A stretch of 40,622 nucleotides of DNA from Nephromyces sp. MM_2019 (Eukaryota; Apicomplexa; Aconoidasida; Nephromycida): assembly GCA_015657535.1 (NCBI GenBank), contig JADHZB010002090.1:1-40622 (forward strand), given 5' to 3'. The notes below the pieces were generated by a model, which saw nothing but the letters and a program-made list of their open reading frames with translations, was not told where the DNA came from and ran no database searches. How positions within the stretch are numbered: position 1 is the first letter of the stretch; every line of letters starts with the position of its first letter. Of this stretch, positions 1 to 8,164 are shown in pieces. The translations under genes were made by a program, and so were the position numbers.

Positions 1-2
1 AC

Positions 3-37
<35 letters not shown>

Positions 38-40
38 CAC
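1..40. repeat. (CA)n tract at left edge
   Basis: Dinucleotide run on the plus strand, reading GTGTGT on the minus strand. It starts directly at the donor site after VPS13 exon 2, so the microsatellite itself supplies the GT donor. Confidence 0.9.
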
Positions 41-809
41 CTCGTAAGCCCCAAATTTCATAGCAAACTCTCCAGTTTCCAATGCTAACTTCTTCTGCTC
101 TATATATGACTTCTTATACTCTTCAGGAATCCATTCAGTTGGAGGCTTAGTACAGATGATGACGAGCACATCTTCAACTTCTAGGCTTATAGAACGCCCC
201 AAGAAGTTGTAATAAGGAACGTGAAGCTCGATCCTTCCGATGAAGCTGCGCACACACAGAGGGAAGACAAGAAGCAGGATGATAGCAGCTACTCAGAAAG
301 ACAGGCGAATTGCCTTTAACCCACATTCGTCAGAATTTAGGCCGTGTATGTGCTAAAATACGACACAAACAAGCACAGGAAGGCAAATACACACATATAA
401 ACCGGTACTACACACATAGGCACACACATGCATGAAATGAATTTTAACACACAAGAATTAAACTCCTACAGACTGCCAAAAACCTTTCGCACACGCAGCC
501 TAACAACTTACACACAGCCAAAAAGCTCCCACATGCACCCCAAAACTTCTCACAAAACCACCCAAAACATCCCAAACCCACCAAACCACTCCCACGCACA
601 CACTCCAAAACCTATCCCACACATACTCACCTGCTCTCCAGCTTAAAGGGAAGATCTAAACTATCTAAAACTCCCTGCTTCAAGCGAAGATTCCTTAGTA
701 AGATATTACCTTGAATGATTCCTGAGAAGTCTAACTGACTGCTATCTAAACCTTCGACAAAATCGCCAAGAGCATTGTTGACGATGGAAACTAATGCATT
801 CCCAAACAT
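41..809 (-). CDS. VPS13: VPS13-family lipid transfer protein, N-terminal two exons (partial)
   Basis: Exon 1 is 809-631 and exon 2 is 245-41; the coding sequence continues beyond the left edge. Exon 1 starts at the ATG at 809 and encodes about 60 residues with the Chorein_N signature: MFGNALVSIVNNALGDFVEG, then a DSSQL segment, a block like 'LRNLRLKQGVLDSLDLPFKL', and in exon 2 'FIGRIELHVPYYNFLGR' and 'LEVEDVLVII'. Human VPS13A has the matching order (LGDYV, DTSQL, ALKNLQIKENALSQLDVPFKV, IGNLKLIIPWKNL). The junction is phase 2 (donor GTGAGT, acceptor GCAG) and restores an uninterrupted frame. Exon 2 ends in phase 0 at a GTGTGTGT donor. VPS13 proteins are very large bridge-like lipid transporters at membrane contact sites; the N-terminal chorein region is the end that takes up lipid. 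ATG2 shares this fold, but the spacing fits VPS13 better. Confidence 0.9.
246..630 (-). other. VPS13 intron 1
   Basis: A 385-base intron, donor GTGAGT at 630 and acceptor GCAG at 246-249. On the sense strand it is studded with GTGTG motifs (plus strand ACACAC around 380-610). No second coding element is visible inside it. Confidence 0.8.
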
Positions 810-905
810 CTTGAAGAGGAAGAAGAGGCTGAAAACTCAGCCTCTTCGCTTGGAAAGCTGGAGCAAAAAATAGTTTGCGATGTGTGTGCGTGTGTGTGTG
901 AGCGT

Positions 906-1219
906 GTGTGTGTGTGGTTTTGCTCGATTTGCGTGTGTGTGGTTTTGCTCGATTTGCGTGTGTGTGGTTTTGCTCGATTTGTGTGTGTGTGGTTTTGCTC
1001 GATTTGCGTGTGCGTGGTTTTGCTCGATTTGCGTGTGTGTGGTTTTGCTCGATTTGTGTGTGTGTGGTTTTGCTCGATTTGTGTGTGCGTGGTTTTGCTC
1101 GATTTGCGTGTGCGTGGTTTTGCTCGATTTGTGTGTGCGTGGTTTTGCTCGATTTGTGTGTGTGTGTGGTTTTGCTCGATTTGCGTGTGTGTGGTTTTGC
1201 TCGATTTGTGTGTGCGTGT
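906..1219. repeat. 25-bp minisatellite, 12 copies
   Basis: The unit is GYGTGTGYGTGGTTTTGCTCGATTT. The core GCTCGATTT ends at 930, 955, 980, 1005, 1030, 1055, 1080, 1105, 1130, 1155, 1182 and 1207. The period is exactly 25 bp except for one 27-bp unit near 1155-1182. Variation is almost confined to G/T-C/T changes in the GT part. Because 25 is not a multiple of 3, all three plus frames stay open, which gives spurious ORFs of 107-124 codons. It lies about 100 bp upstream of the VPS13 start codon. Confidence 0.95.
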
Positions 1220-2095
1220 GGTTACGATTGATATCTGCGTGTGTGTATGAGTGATTGTAGTATGCTTGACTACTTTCTGTGTATTATCACACTCTGTTTC
1301 ACTACTCTGTGTGTGTTGTAATACACTATACTCCGCTCTTCCCCTCTTTTCTGTGTGTTAAAAGCTCGCAACTTTAAGACTTTGAATGAACTTCTACACG
1401 CTATCACTATATAAGTAAGCGGGACTAGTGCACACATACGCCCTAAAAACTTGATTATGCGGGTATGTGTGGCTCGTTTAAGCGAATTTAGAGGCTATCA
1501 AAGCCTCTTCTGCTCGATTTTCAACCTCCTTTCTTACCCTTTCATCGTTCAAAACGCCAGTAAATATGTGTGTGTGTGCTTTTTTTGCTCCCGTTGAGAT
1601 CAACAAATGCACAAGCAGACAACTTTTGACTGCTTGGAAACTAGGCAAATAAGAGAAAACGTGGAAAAAATCAATCTAATGCGAGCAATAGATGATGAAG
1701 ATGTATAAGTTGCTATTATTAGCAATGTAAAAAGGCTGGCTAAGGCTAGCTTCTGCTTGAAATACCAACTTCAGCATAGAGATATGTTTACTGCTTAGAG
1801 AGAGAGAATGCTAAAAACCAAAAGGAAATTTGCTCCATCTAGCAGCACTGAATAAGCAGAGATCAGGAAACCAAAGAGTGCAAAAAAGAGGGGCTTTAAG
1901 AGGTGTACATACAGCGAAAGAAGAATAAATAAAAGAAGGAGAAGAGAAAGAGGAAGTGGGATAAAACAAAGTAGAGAAAGTCAGAGAAGAAGAGCACTTC
2001 AAAGAAGCAGCGAAAAAAGAAGAAAAATAGGCAAGAGTGAAAGAAGGTATCAACAGACAACTAGGGAAAAAGAGCTTTAGGTGACTAGCACACAC
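1220..2095. other. Spacer or intron sequence with one candidate exon
   Basis: No recognisable gene. At 1561-1478 (minus) a 28-codon frame ends in a stop and reads as a charged helix (NDERVRKEVENRAEEALIA), which could be the last exon of the gene whose first exons are at 2312-2096; no clear acceptor precedes it. From 1811 to 2090 the plus strand is purine-rich; the long minus-strand frame there is probably open only because the strand is pyrimidine-rich. Confidence 0.35.
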
Positions 2096-2312
2096 ATAGT
2101 GGTAGTTATGCAGCGTAACCATTCTGTAACCCAGACCATGAGATTGATTGCTCCGCAAAATTAATGCATAGAAGCCTGCAAAATATGAACTTTCAGTGCA
2201 GATTCTCACAAACTAGCAAAACATCCTAGAGGAAGTGGGTGTACGTACACCTCGCAGTACACACGTCACACCCATGTGCAAAATTACCTGATTGAAACGA
2301 CTTTTTCATCAT
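2096..2312 (-). CDS. Unidentified gene, first two coding exons (partial)
   Basis: Exon a is 2312-2288 (25 nt, between acceptor TTTTCCAG and donor GTAATT) and exon b is 2175-2096 (acceptor TTTTGCAG, donor GTGTGTGC). Exon a begins with ATG ATG. The phase-1 junction joins cleanly into MMKKSFQSGFYALILRSN followed by 'HGLGYRMVTLHNYHY'. Over its first ten residues or so it resembles the start of CFAP20-domain proteins (MFKNTFQSGF), but the similarity fades after that, so I do not assign it. The other two frames of the joined exons meet stops. Downstream exons are uncertain; one candidate is 1561-1478. The gene would lie tandem to VPS13 on the same strand. Confidence 0.4.
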
Positions 2313-3240
2313 CTGGAAAAGCACGCACACAGTCACTCATATGATATAGACACCACCAAATTCATTTGCACAAGCTATATGCACACATATTATACAAATC
2401 GCCAAATTCATTCACACACACAAGATATGCCGTAAAAGCATACAAACTCAAGATTTTCATTGTAAAGCTACAAATAGTGGATTAGAAAGTCACATGAAGG
2501 AGCGTATCATAAATTTGAACACACACCAGACCACAATAAAATCACACACACACGCAATAAACTCCAGCCAATGCACAAATCCGCACACATTAAACTACGA
2601 TAGCACCATGCACATAAACATACCAAGACACTACAAAATCACATGCATACATGCGCACACACCAAACAACAAAAAAAGCCATACACGCACAAAACAATAA
2701 CAAACATCATGCATATACACACACATATTAACACCAAACAACAAAAACCACACACACACACAGAATTACCAACTCGTCAGCACACGCCAGCAACTATAGG
2801 CTGACGACAATAAGAAGTTTCTTCAAAAAGAAAATCCTCTTCTTCAACGAACATTTTACATTAAATTTCAAAAATTAAACAGAAATATACAGAGAAAAAT
2901 CGAAATTTCACCCATTTTCACAAACAAATGCTACGAAATTGCAGTTAATTTGAGCAAAATTCCTCGTAAGCTTTACAATTCAAAAAAACAGCTAATGATA
3001 CAAAGTAAAAGGAGTGAAAACTACTTAAAGTTAGCATAAACTAGTAAAAAGCTCGCAAAATAATAGTAGTAGAAACCGTAAGAATGCACGAATATACTCT
3101 AGAAGCCAATACCCTCATTAAACACTAAAAATCGTATATCAAATCATCAAAATATGATGAATTCATCGCTTAATCTTCAAAAGATAAGGTTTCTATACTT
3201 CTTCATCTACTTAAAAAATTCTTCGTTGCATTCTAATTCT
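2313..3240. other. CA-rich then AT-rich spacer
   Basis: Between 2330 and 2770 the plus strand carries many CACACA tracts, as in the sense-GT introns of neighbouring minus-strand genes. From 2800 to 3150 it is A-rich with no convincing exon. A 68-codon plus-strand frame at 2494-2700 is composed of the CA repeats. Confidence 0.5.
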
Positions 3241-3665
3241 TCTGCCTCTTCTTCTTCTTCTTCTTTTTCGTGTTTTTCTACTTCTTCGTGTTCTTCTACT
3301 TCTTCGTGTTTTTCTTCTTCTTCGTGTTCTTCTTCTTTTTCGTGTTTTTCTTCTTCTTCGTGTTCTTCTACTTCTTCGTGTTTTTCTTCTTTTTCGTGTT
3401 CTTCTACTTCTTCGTGTTTTTCTTCTTTTTCGTGTTCTTCTACTTCTTACTCTTCTTCTCTCTTCTTCTCTCTTCTCCCTACTCTTCTCCCTACTCTTCT
3501 CTCTTCTCTCTTCTTCTCTCTTCTTCTCTCTTCTTCTCTCTTCTTCTCTCTTCTTCTCTCTTCTTCTCTCTTCTCTCTTCTTCTCTCTTCTCTCTTCTTC
3601 TCTCTTCTCTCTTCTTCTCTCTTCTCCCTACTCTTCTCCCTACTCTTCTCCCTACTCTTCTTCCT
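3241..3665. repeat. Pyrimidine tract built from three nested short repeats
   Basis: About 420 bp of nearly pure C/T on the plus strand. The first half is TTCTTCGTGTTTTTC/TTCTTCTACTTC units, then TTCTTCTCTC decamers, then TTCTCCCTACTC dodecamers. It is stop-free in several plus frames, giving an artefactual Ser/Phe/Leu ORF. It lies just 3' of the gene ending at 3671. Confidence 0.9.
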
Positions 3666-3670
3666 CTTTA

Positions 3671-4124
3671 TTAAAAGATCAAAGGAATGCCATCTTCATG
3701 ATGGTATCTAGTGATGCTACCATAATATGATATGATGAAATAGCACATGCTAGTGTATGACTCTATATAATATACAGCTTCTGTGTGCGTGTGATAAACA
3801 GTATGAAGAAGCAGAAAATACCTACTTTTATAGCAGTAAAAGCGCTTATCAATGCTACTGCCTCTAGACGTTTTGAAGCACTTTAAACTGCAGGAAAAGA
3901 CAGACAAACCTTTAAAAATCAGAACAAACACGAATATTTCATCAACAGGAAATCTAAGGCCCTTTTATCCGCTCCGTTGATCTAGCAAAATCAAAGAAAA
4001 AGCAGCTTAAAGTGATAGAATTTCTCGCACTACTACTATGAGACTATACTAGTAGAAATAATGAAGATGAAGTCTTATTAATGCTTGAAGATGCGTGTTT
4101 CAGCTGTTCTAGACATGTGATGCA
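3671..4124 (-). CDS. Unidentified gene, last four exons (partial)
   Basis: Exons are 4124-4050, 3981-3932, 3887-3826 and 3780-3671. Acceptors are TTATCAG, TTGCTAG, CCTGCAG and ACACAG; donors are GTATAG, GTGTTT and GTAGGT. All three junction phases agree (0, 2, 1). The reading is 'CITCLEQLKHASSSINKTSS', then INGADKRALDFLLMKYS, then LKCFKTSRGSSIDKRFYCYK, then an aromatic-rich end '..YYIESYTSMCYFIISYYG..RYHHEDGIPLIF' with stop at 3671. The stop overlaps TAATAAAG, a possible polyadenylation signal. A CxxC pair opens the first exon. I do not recognise the family. Upstream exons were not found; 4140-4490 looks like intron. Confidence 0.45.
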
Positions 4125-4639
4125 CTGATAAGAGAAAGCGAAAAAATTTTCTGGTGCGCGTGCGTCGGTTTTTGTGCTACTGCGTGCTTCGATGTGTGTG
4201 TTAGCATGTGTGTCGGTTTGTGTGCTTCGTGCTATATATGGGTTGGTAGCTATTGCCCGTGTGCATATCTGTAGCTATCCCGTGTACACCTATTGGTAGA
4301 CAGTGTGTGTATCGATAGCCATTGCTTGTGCTTCTATCTGTAGCTATCCTGTGTGTGCATCTATCGGCAGCTATCCCACGTGCGTGTGCCTCTATAGTTA
4401 GCCATTGTGCGTTTCCACGTCTTATTGTGTGTGCTATCTCTCAATGCCAGTTTCAGCACTTCAAGTATCGTATTTTCTGATGATCCTACTATAAGATGTG
4501 TACGTACAGGTGAATATCCCAAAAAAAATCCACATACGCACGTGTGTGCATGATATTCATAAAACAGAAATTTTAGATTTTAAACAGCCTTTGCTCATTT
4601 CCTTGTGGAATTTATCATTGCATTTTCTATGATAAAGCT
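4125..4639. other. Degenerate GT-rich spacer or intron
   Basis: From 4140 to 4450 there are loosely repeated GTGTGTG, TAGCTATCC and TATCGGTAGC motifs, an old and decayed minisatellite. A GTGTACGTACAG copy of the window's recurrent palindrome is at 4498-4509. No exon recognised. Confidence 0.5.
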
Positions 4640-4900
4640 TCAATAAGCCTCAAAAGAAAAATCTGCAGAGAATTTCTTTAAATAGGGAAAAAACCGTCAC
4701 TAGAATCATCTGAAACAGAGGGAAAAGAGAATGTATGCGCGAGAAAAATTCCAAACAGCAGCAGCAGCAGCAGATTACAGGGCCTGCTGCTTTAAATTCA
4801 GAAAAAAGCAGCTTAAAATACCAATTATAAGTGTGTGCGCGTGCGAAAAAACCATCTAGGCGTTGTGAAAGTTCAGACATCACGAGCACCCCGAAAGCAG
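4640..4900 (-). CDS. Unidentified gene, C-terminal exons including a possible 15-nt micro-exon
   Basis: Exon candidates are 4900-4853 (acceptor TTTAAG, donor GTTTTTTC), 4709-4695 (15 nt, between TTTCAG and GTTTTTTC) and 4662-4640 (acceptor CTGCAG, stop TGA). All phases agree (1, 1) with or without the micro-exon, giving AFGVLVMSELSQRLD, then DDSSD, then FSFEAY-stop: an acidic C-terminal tail. The weak donors and short pieces make this tentative. I do not recognise the protein, and the first exon's upstream partner was not found. A (CAG)6 run at 4756-4773 lies in the putative intron. Confidence 0.3.
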
Positions 4901-6025
4901 CTTAAAGTAGAGCCATTGGGGGGGAATAATTCAACGAGAGAAAACTAGTTGGGAAGCGAAAACTGCGTGCAGTGCACACCAACACACACTAAAATTGCTA
5001 TATTTTTGAAGAAGACACACAGACTAGCAATGTAGTGGAGATTTGGTATATTATACTTTATACTAGAAAGTGCGGGGAAAGAACATACACAGAAGTTTGA
5101 TTGGAGCCCAGACACACATGAATAGAATTCATTTGATTGAAGCACCCACACACGATTAAACTCCTTTGAAAGGTATATACACAAACAAACATATTTGATT
5201 GGAACACACGTACATATTCGAATCGGAGAGCGCACGCACACACATGATTAGAGCTCATTGGATTAGAAGACGCGCAAGATTGGAACACATACCTTTGATT
5301 CGAGCGCATACGCATACAAAATTACAAAACATATTGGAACACACGTACATACACACACGTAAAATACCATATGATTGAAACAGAAACACGCGCCTACATG
5401 ATCCAAACATACACATACGCACACGAATTCTACTCACACACGAATTCTAAGCACACACTAGTTCCACACACACATAACTTCATCTTATCAGCCATAAGCT
5501 AGCTTATATATATAACCAAGAAAATCTTCGCTCTCTTGATGCAAGAAGAAAAAAAACATATAAATGCCAAGAAAAATATCAAAGAAGAAGGAATACCCAT
5601 TTCTAGTAGAGATGAAGGAGGGCAGACACACACACAATAACTCTGTAACACACAAAGTCCAAGGTATCCCTCTTGATTCAAGCTAGCAGAACATTATCCT
5701 ACTGTGCGTGTGTATAAAGAGTTATAGAGTACATAGTAAAGTAGGTAGTAGTTGTGTCTAGAGCATATAATAGAGTAGATAGCAGTTGCATCTAGAGTAC
5801 ATAGCAGTGTGTGTACACCTAGTATATATGGAGTATATAGCATACATATTCTTCTCATACGCCAGAATCAATCAAATCCCCTACTAATCCTCTAAGGACT
5901 AAGATACCTCCTCATCCTCATCGATAATACGCGGATCCAACATGGAGCATCCCCTTTTTCCCAAGGAAATCTCAAAAACAAGACATTTATAGAGCGTGTG
6001 TGTGTATGTGTGTTTGCCCATCAAC
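4901..6025. other. Spacer with a degenerate repeat; possible exon near 5930
   Basis: From 5090 to 5420 there is a decayed array of TTTGATTGGARCACAC motifs. Around 5985-5927 (minus) two frames are open and protein-like: one reads 'ISLGKRGCSMLDPRIIDEDEE' before a GTATCT donor. I could not join either frame convincingly to the exon at 6091-6026. Elsewhere only short CA/GT tracts are seen. Confidence 0.35.
5090..5430. repeat. Degenerate array of TTTGATTGGA/CACACG motif
   Basis: TTTGATTGGA-type cores recur about 9 times: near 5098, 5134, 5188, 5249, 5278, 5295, 5332, 5370 and 5399. Each is followed by ACACACG-type sequence. Spacing is irregular, roughly 15-60 bp, so this is an old, diverged minisatellite rather than a recent expansion. 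Confidence 0.6.
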
Positions 6026-6091
6026 CTGCCTTTGGATACATAATGTTATAGTTACATCTTCCTAAATAGAAAATTTTATCTTCTTCTAAAT
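6026..6091 (-). CDS. Candidate internal exon of an unidentified gene
   Basis: A 66-nt segment between acceptor ACTGCAG and donor GTTGATGG on the minus strand, open in one frame and reading D-LEEDKIFYLGRCNYNIMYPKA (phase 1 at both ends). The frame is also open upstream to about 6230 (ASSPSQRPKIFVSSKLGKIQ), so the exon may be longer. Not recognised. Confidence 0.3.
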
Positions 6092-6209
6092 CTGCAGTGT
6101 TTAAGATTATGAAAACACACAGAAATCCTCTTTTTCCTTGAATTTTTCCAAGTTTTGAGGACACAAAAATTTTCGGCCTCTGGCTTGGTGAAGATGCTAT
6201 GATAGTCCG

Positions 6210-6625
6210 TTGAGTTGTGTGTGCGGAGTAGTAGGACGGCGGGTGTTGCGTGTGTGGGATGTGGTGTGTGTGTGTGTGTGTGTGATTGGGTGTGGGATGT
6301 GGTGTGTGGGTGGGATTGGGTGGTGAGGGGGGTGTTGGTGGGATTAGGTGGTGAGGGGGGTGTTGATGGGATTGGGTGCTGAGTGGCGGGGGAGTCGTGG
6401 GCGGCATGAAATAGCAGTGCATCTCGGATGTGGTAGTGGGTGGTGTGCATGTCGGATGAAGTGTTGGGGTGTGCGTGTGTGTGTTGAACTGGATGGTGGG
6501 GTGTGCGTGGGATACGGTGGCGGGTGGAAGTCTGTGGGATGTGGTGGTGGTAGGAGTGTGTGCGATGGGGTAGTGTGAGTGTAGGATTAGGTGGGATGAA
6601 GAGTACATGGGATGAAATAGTGGTG
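6210..6625 (+). repeat. G-rich GGGATTGGGTGGTGAGGGGG array
   Basis: A strongly G-skewed plus strand made of GGGATGTGGTGTG and GGTGTTGGTGGGATTAGGTGGTGAGGGG units; the latter is repeated about three times at 6303-6390. Many G-runs of 3 to 6 are separated by short loops. The long His/Pro/Thr-rich minus-strand frames here are compositional artefacts. Confidence 0.85.
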
Positions 6626-8164
6626 TGTGTGGGATGATGTAGTGCCTGGCATCTGTGTGTGTGCAATAGGATGGTCTATTCATGCGATGAGGTGATGATA
6701 TGAAGCTAACAGTTGGAATGAAGTAGTAAGGGGTATTACGTGTGTGCAGCTAAGTAACCCCCGCAGATGAGGAGGTAGATGAAATGCCTGGAGGAGGTTG
6801 AGAGCCATGGGATGAGGGTGGAAGCCCAAAATATGATGATTTTCAGTGGATTTATCTTAAGATTTTCTTGGGAGGGAGAAGCAGAGCATTAAAGCTCAAA
6901 GGCGAAAGCTCAGCAGCAAAGAAAACAGCGGAAAAAAATATTTAAAGCGAATCTTTTAGCGCTTGGCAATTGATGGAATTTCTGCTGTTTTTGTGGCTTT
7001 TTTCCATCTCAAAATTAAAAAAAACATCTGTTTTCTCCTATTTCTAAAGCATATCTCATAAGAAGATAAGCTAGGCATATTTCATCGTATTTGATGCTAC
7101 GTTTTAATTCTGTAAACTTTCATCTTAAGTGCAGTAATTATTTTTCGATTCTATTCCTGCAATCTTCTCGAAATCTACTTCTTCAGTGTTCGCGGCTCTG
7201 CCGAAAAAAAAGTAAAAGCGATGCTTTTAAGTAATTTCTGATTTGTTAGTTGAGCGCGGGGAATGCGCGGGAAAATGGGAGTTTTTTCTCTTTTAAAGAT
7301 ATTTTTTTCCTCGTTTTTTTCATTCTCTTCTTCGGTACTGAACCTTATCAATAAGATTATTAGCCCAAGAGAGGAAAAAGAGCTCTTTTAGTGAAGACTT
7401 CACGTTTAAGCAAAAAAGTGGATTCCCTGCTTCATCATTGATTGCTACGTTTTGAAAACATAAAGAAACATCAATTTTTCAACTTTCCCTCCTCATCTTT
7501 TGTGAAAGAATCCACAAAAAACATCTCTTGAGTAATTTGGGCAAAGTAAGGGATTTTAAACGCATAAAACCTATGGCATCAACTACCTCATTGAAAATAT
7601 TGCAAAAACTAGCTTTAGTGGCGATATTTCATCCTTTTTTAGGCAAAACAAGTACTAGGAGGGAAAGTGTATACAAAAATGAAACAGTAGAGCAACAGCA
7701 AGTGCTTTCAGCGAAGAAATGATCTTTTTAGACGGAAAATATCGTTTTATTCTAAGCCCCCATCTTCTGTGTGTGTGTGTTGTTATATCAGCACCTTCAT
7801 CTGTGTGATGTGTAGGTAGCCCATCTCGGTATGTGTTTGTGTCACTAACCCCTCAGGGGACCAGAAACTTATACATGCACTGTAAAATTCCCTCTTCATC
7901 TCCCTCCTTCATACAATCCAGCCGTACACACATATCCCAAAACTTCCTCAACAGTAGGTTTTCCCTCTTTAACGTAACTTATCATAAAAAACTAAGAATC
8001 TTCAACTCTGAAGCCTACATACAAAACTTTCTGTTGGAGGAAGAAAACGCAGATTCCAGCTTTTTCCGAAAATGAAGATGTTTTTATGAGTAAGAAGAGG
8101 CGGAAAAAGACTTTTTCTGTATGTTATTTCGGACAAAAACGTGGGAAATTTCGCTGCTTCTTCC
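6626..8164. other. Spacer downstream of NOL10
   Basis: No recognisable gene. A plus-strand ATG frame at 7573-7722 would encode a 49-residue peptide with a hydrophobic centre (LKILQKLALVAIFHPFL), and a minus-strand segment near 6830-6740 is open in all frames and hydrophobic in one. Both could be chance. The region is otherwise AT-rich, with a small AAAAGAGCTCTTTT palindrome near 7375. Confidence 0.4.

Noticed and set aside
880..1254. Three overlapping plus-strand ORFs of 107-124 codons rich in Cys, Val and Phe
   Set aside because: They are the 25-bp minisatellite read in its three frames; the unit lacks stops in any frame, so the length means nothing.
1811..2209. 132-codon minus-strand ORF
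   Set aside because: Only 2096-2175 has splice sites and plausible residues; the remainder is pyrimidine-rich sequence in which stop codons are rare.
3154..3711. 185-codon Ser/Phe-rich plus-strand ORF
   Set aside because: Product of the CT repeat; no stops are possible in pure pyrimidine sequence.
6021..6683. 220- and 196-codon His/Thr/Pro-rich minus-strand ORFs
   Set aside because: Complement of the G-rich array. Only the portion around 6026-6230 looks like protein.
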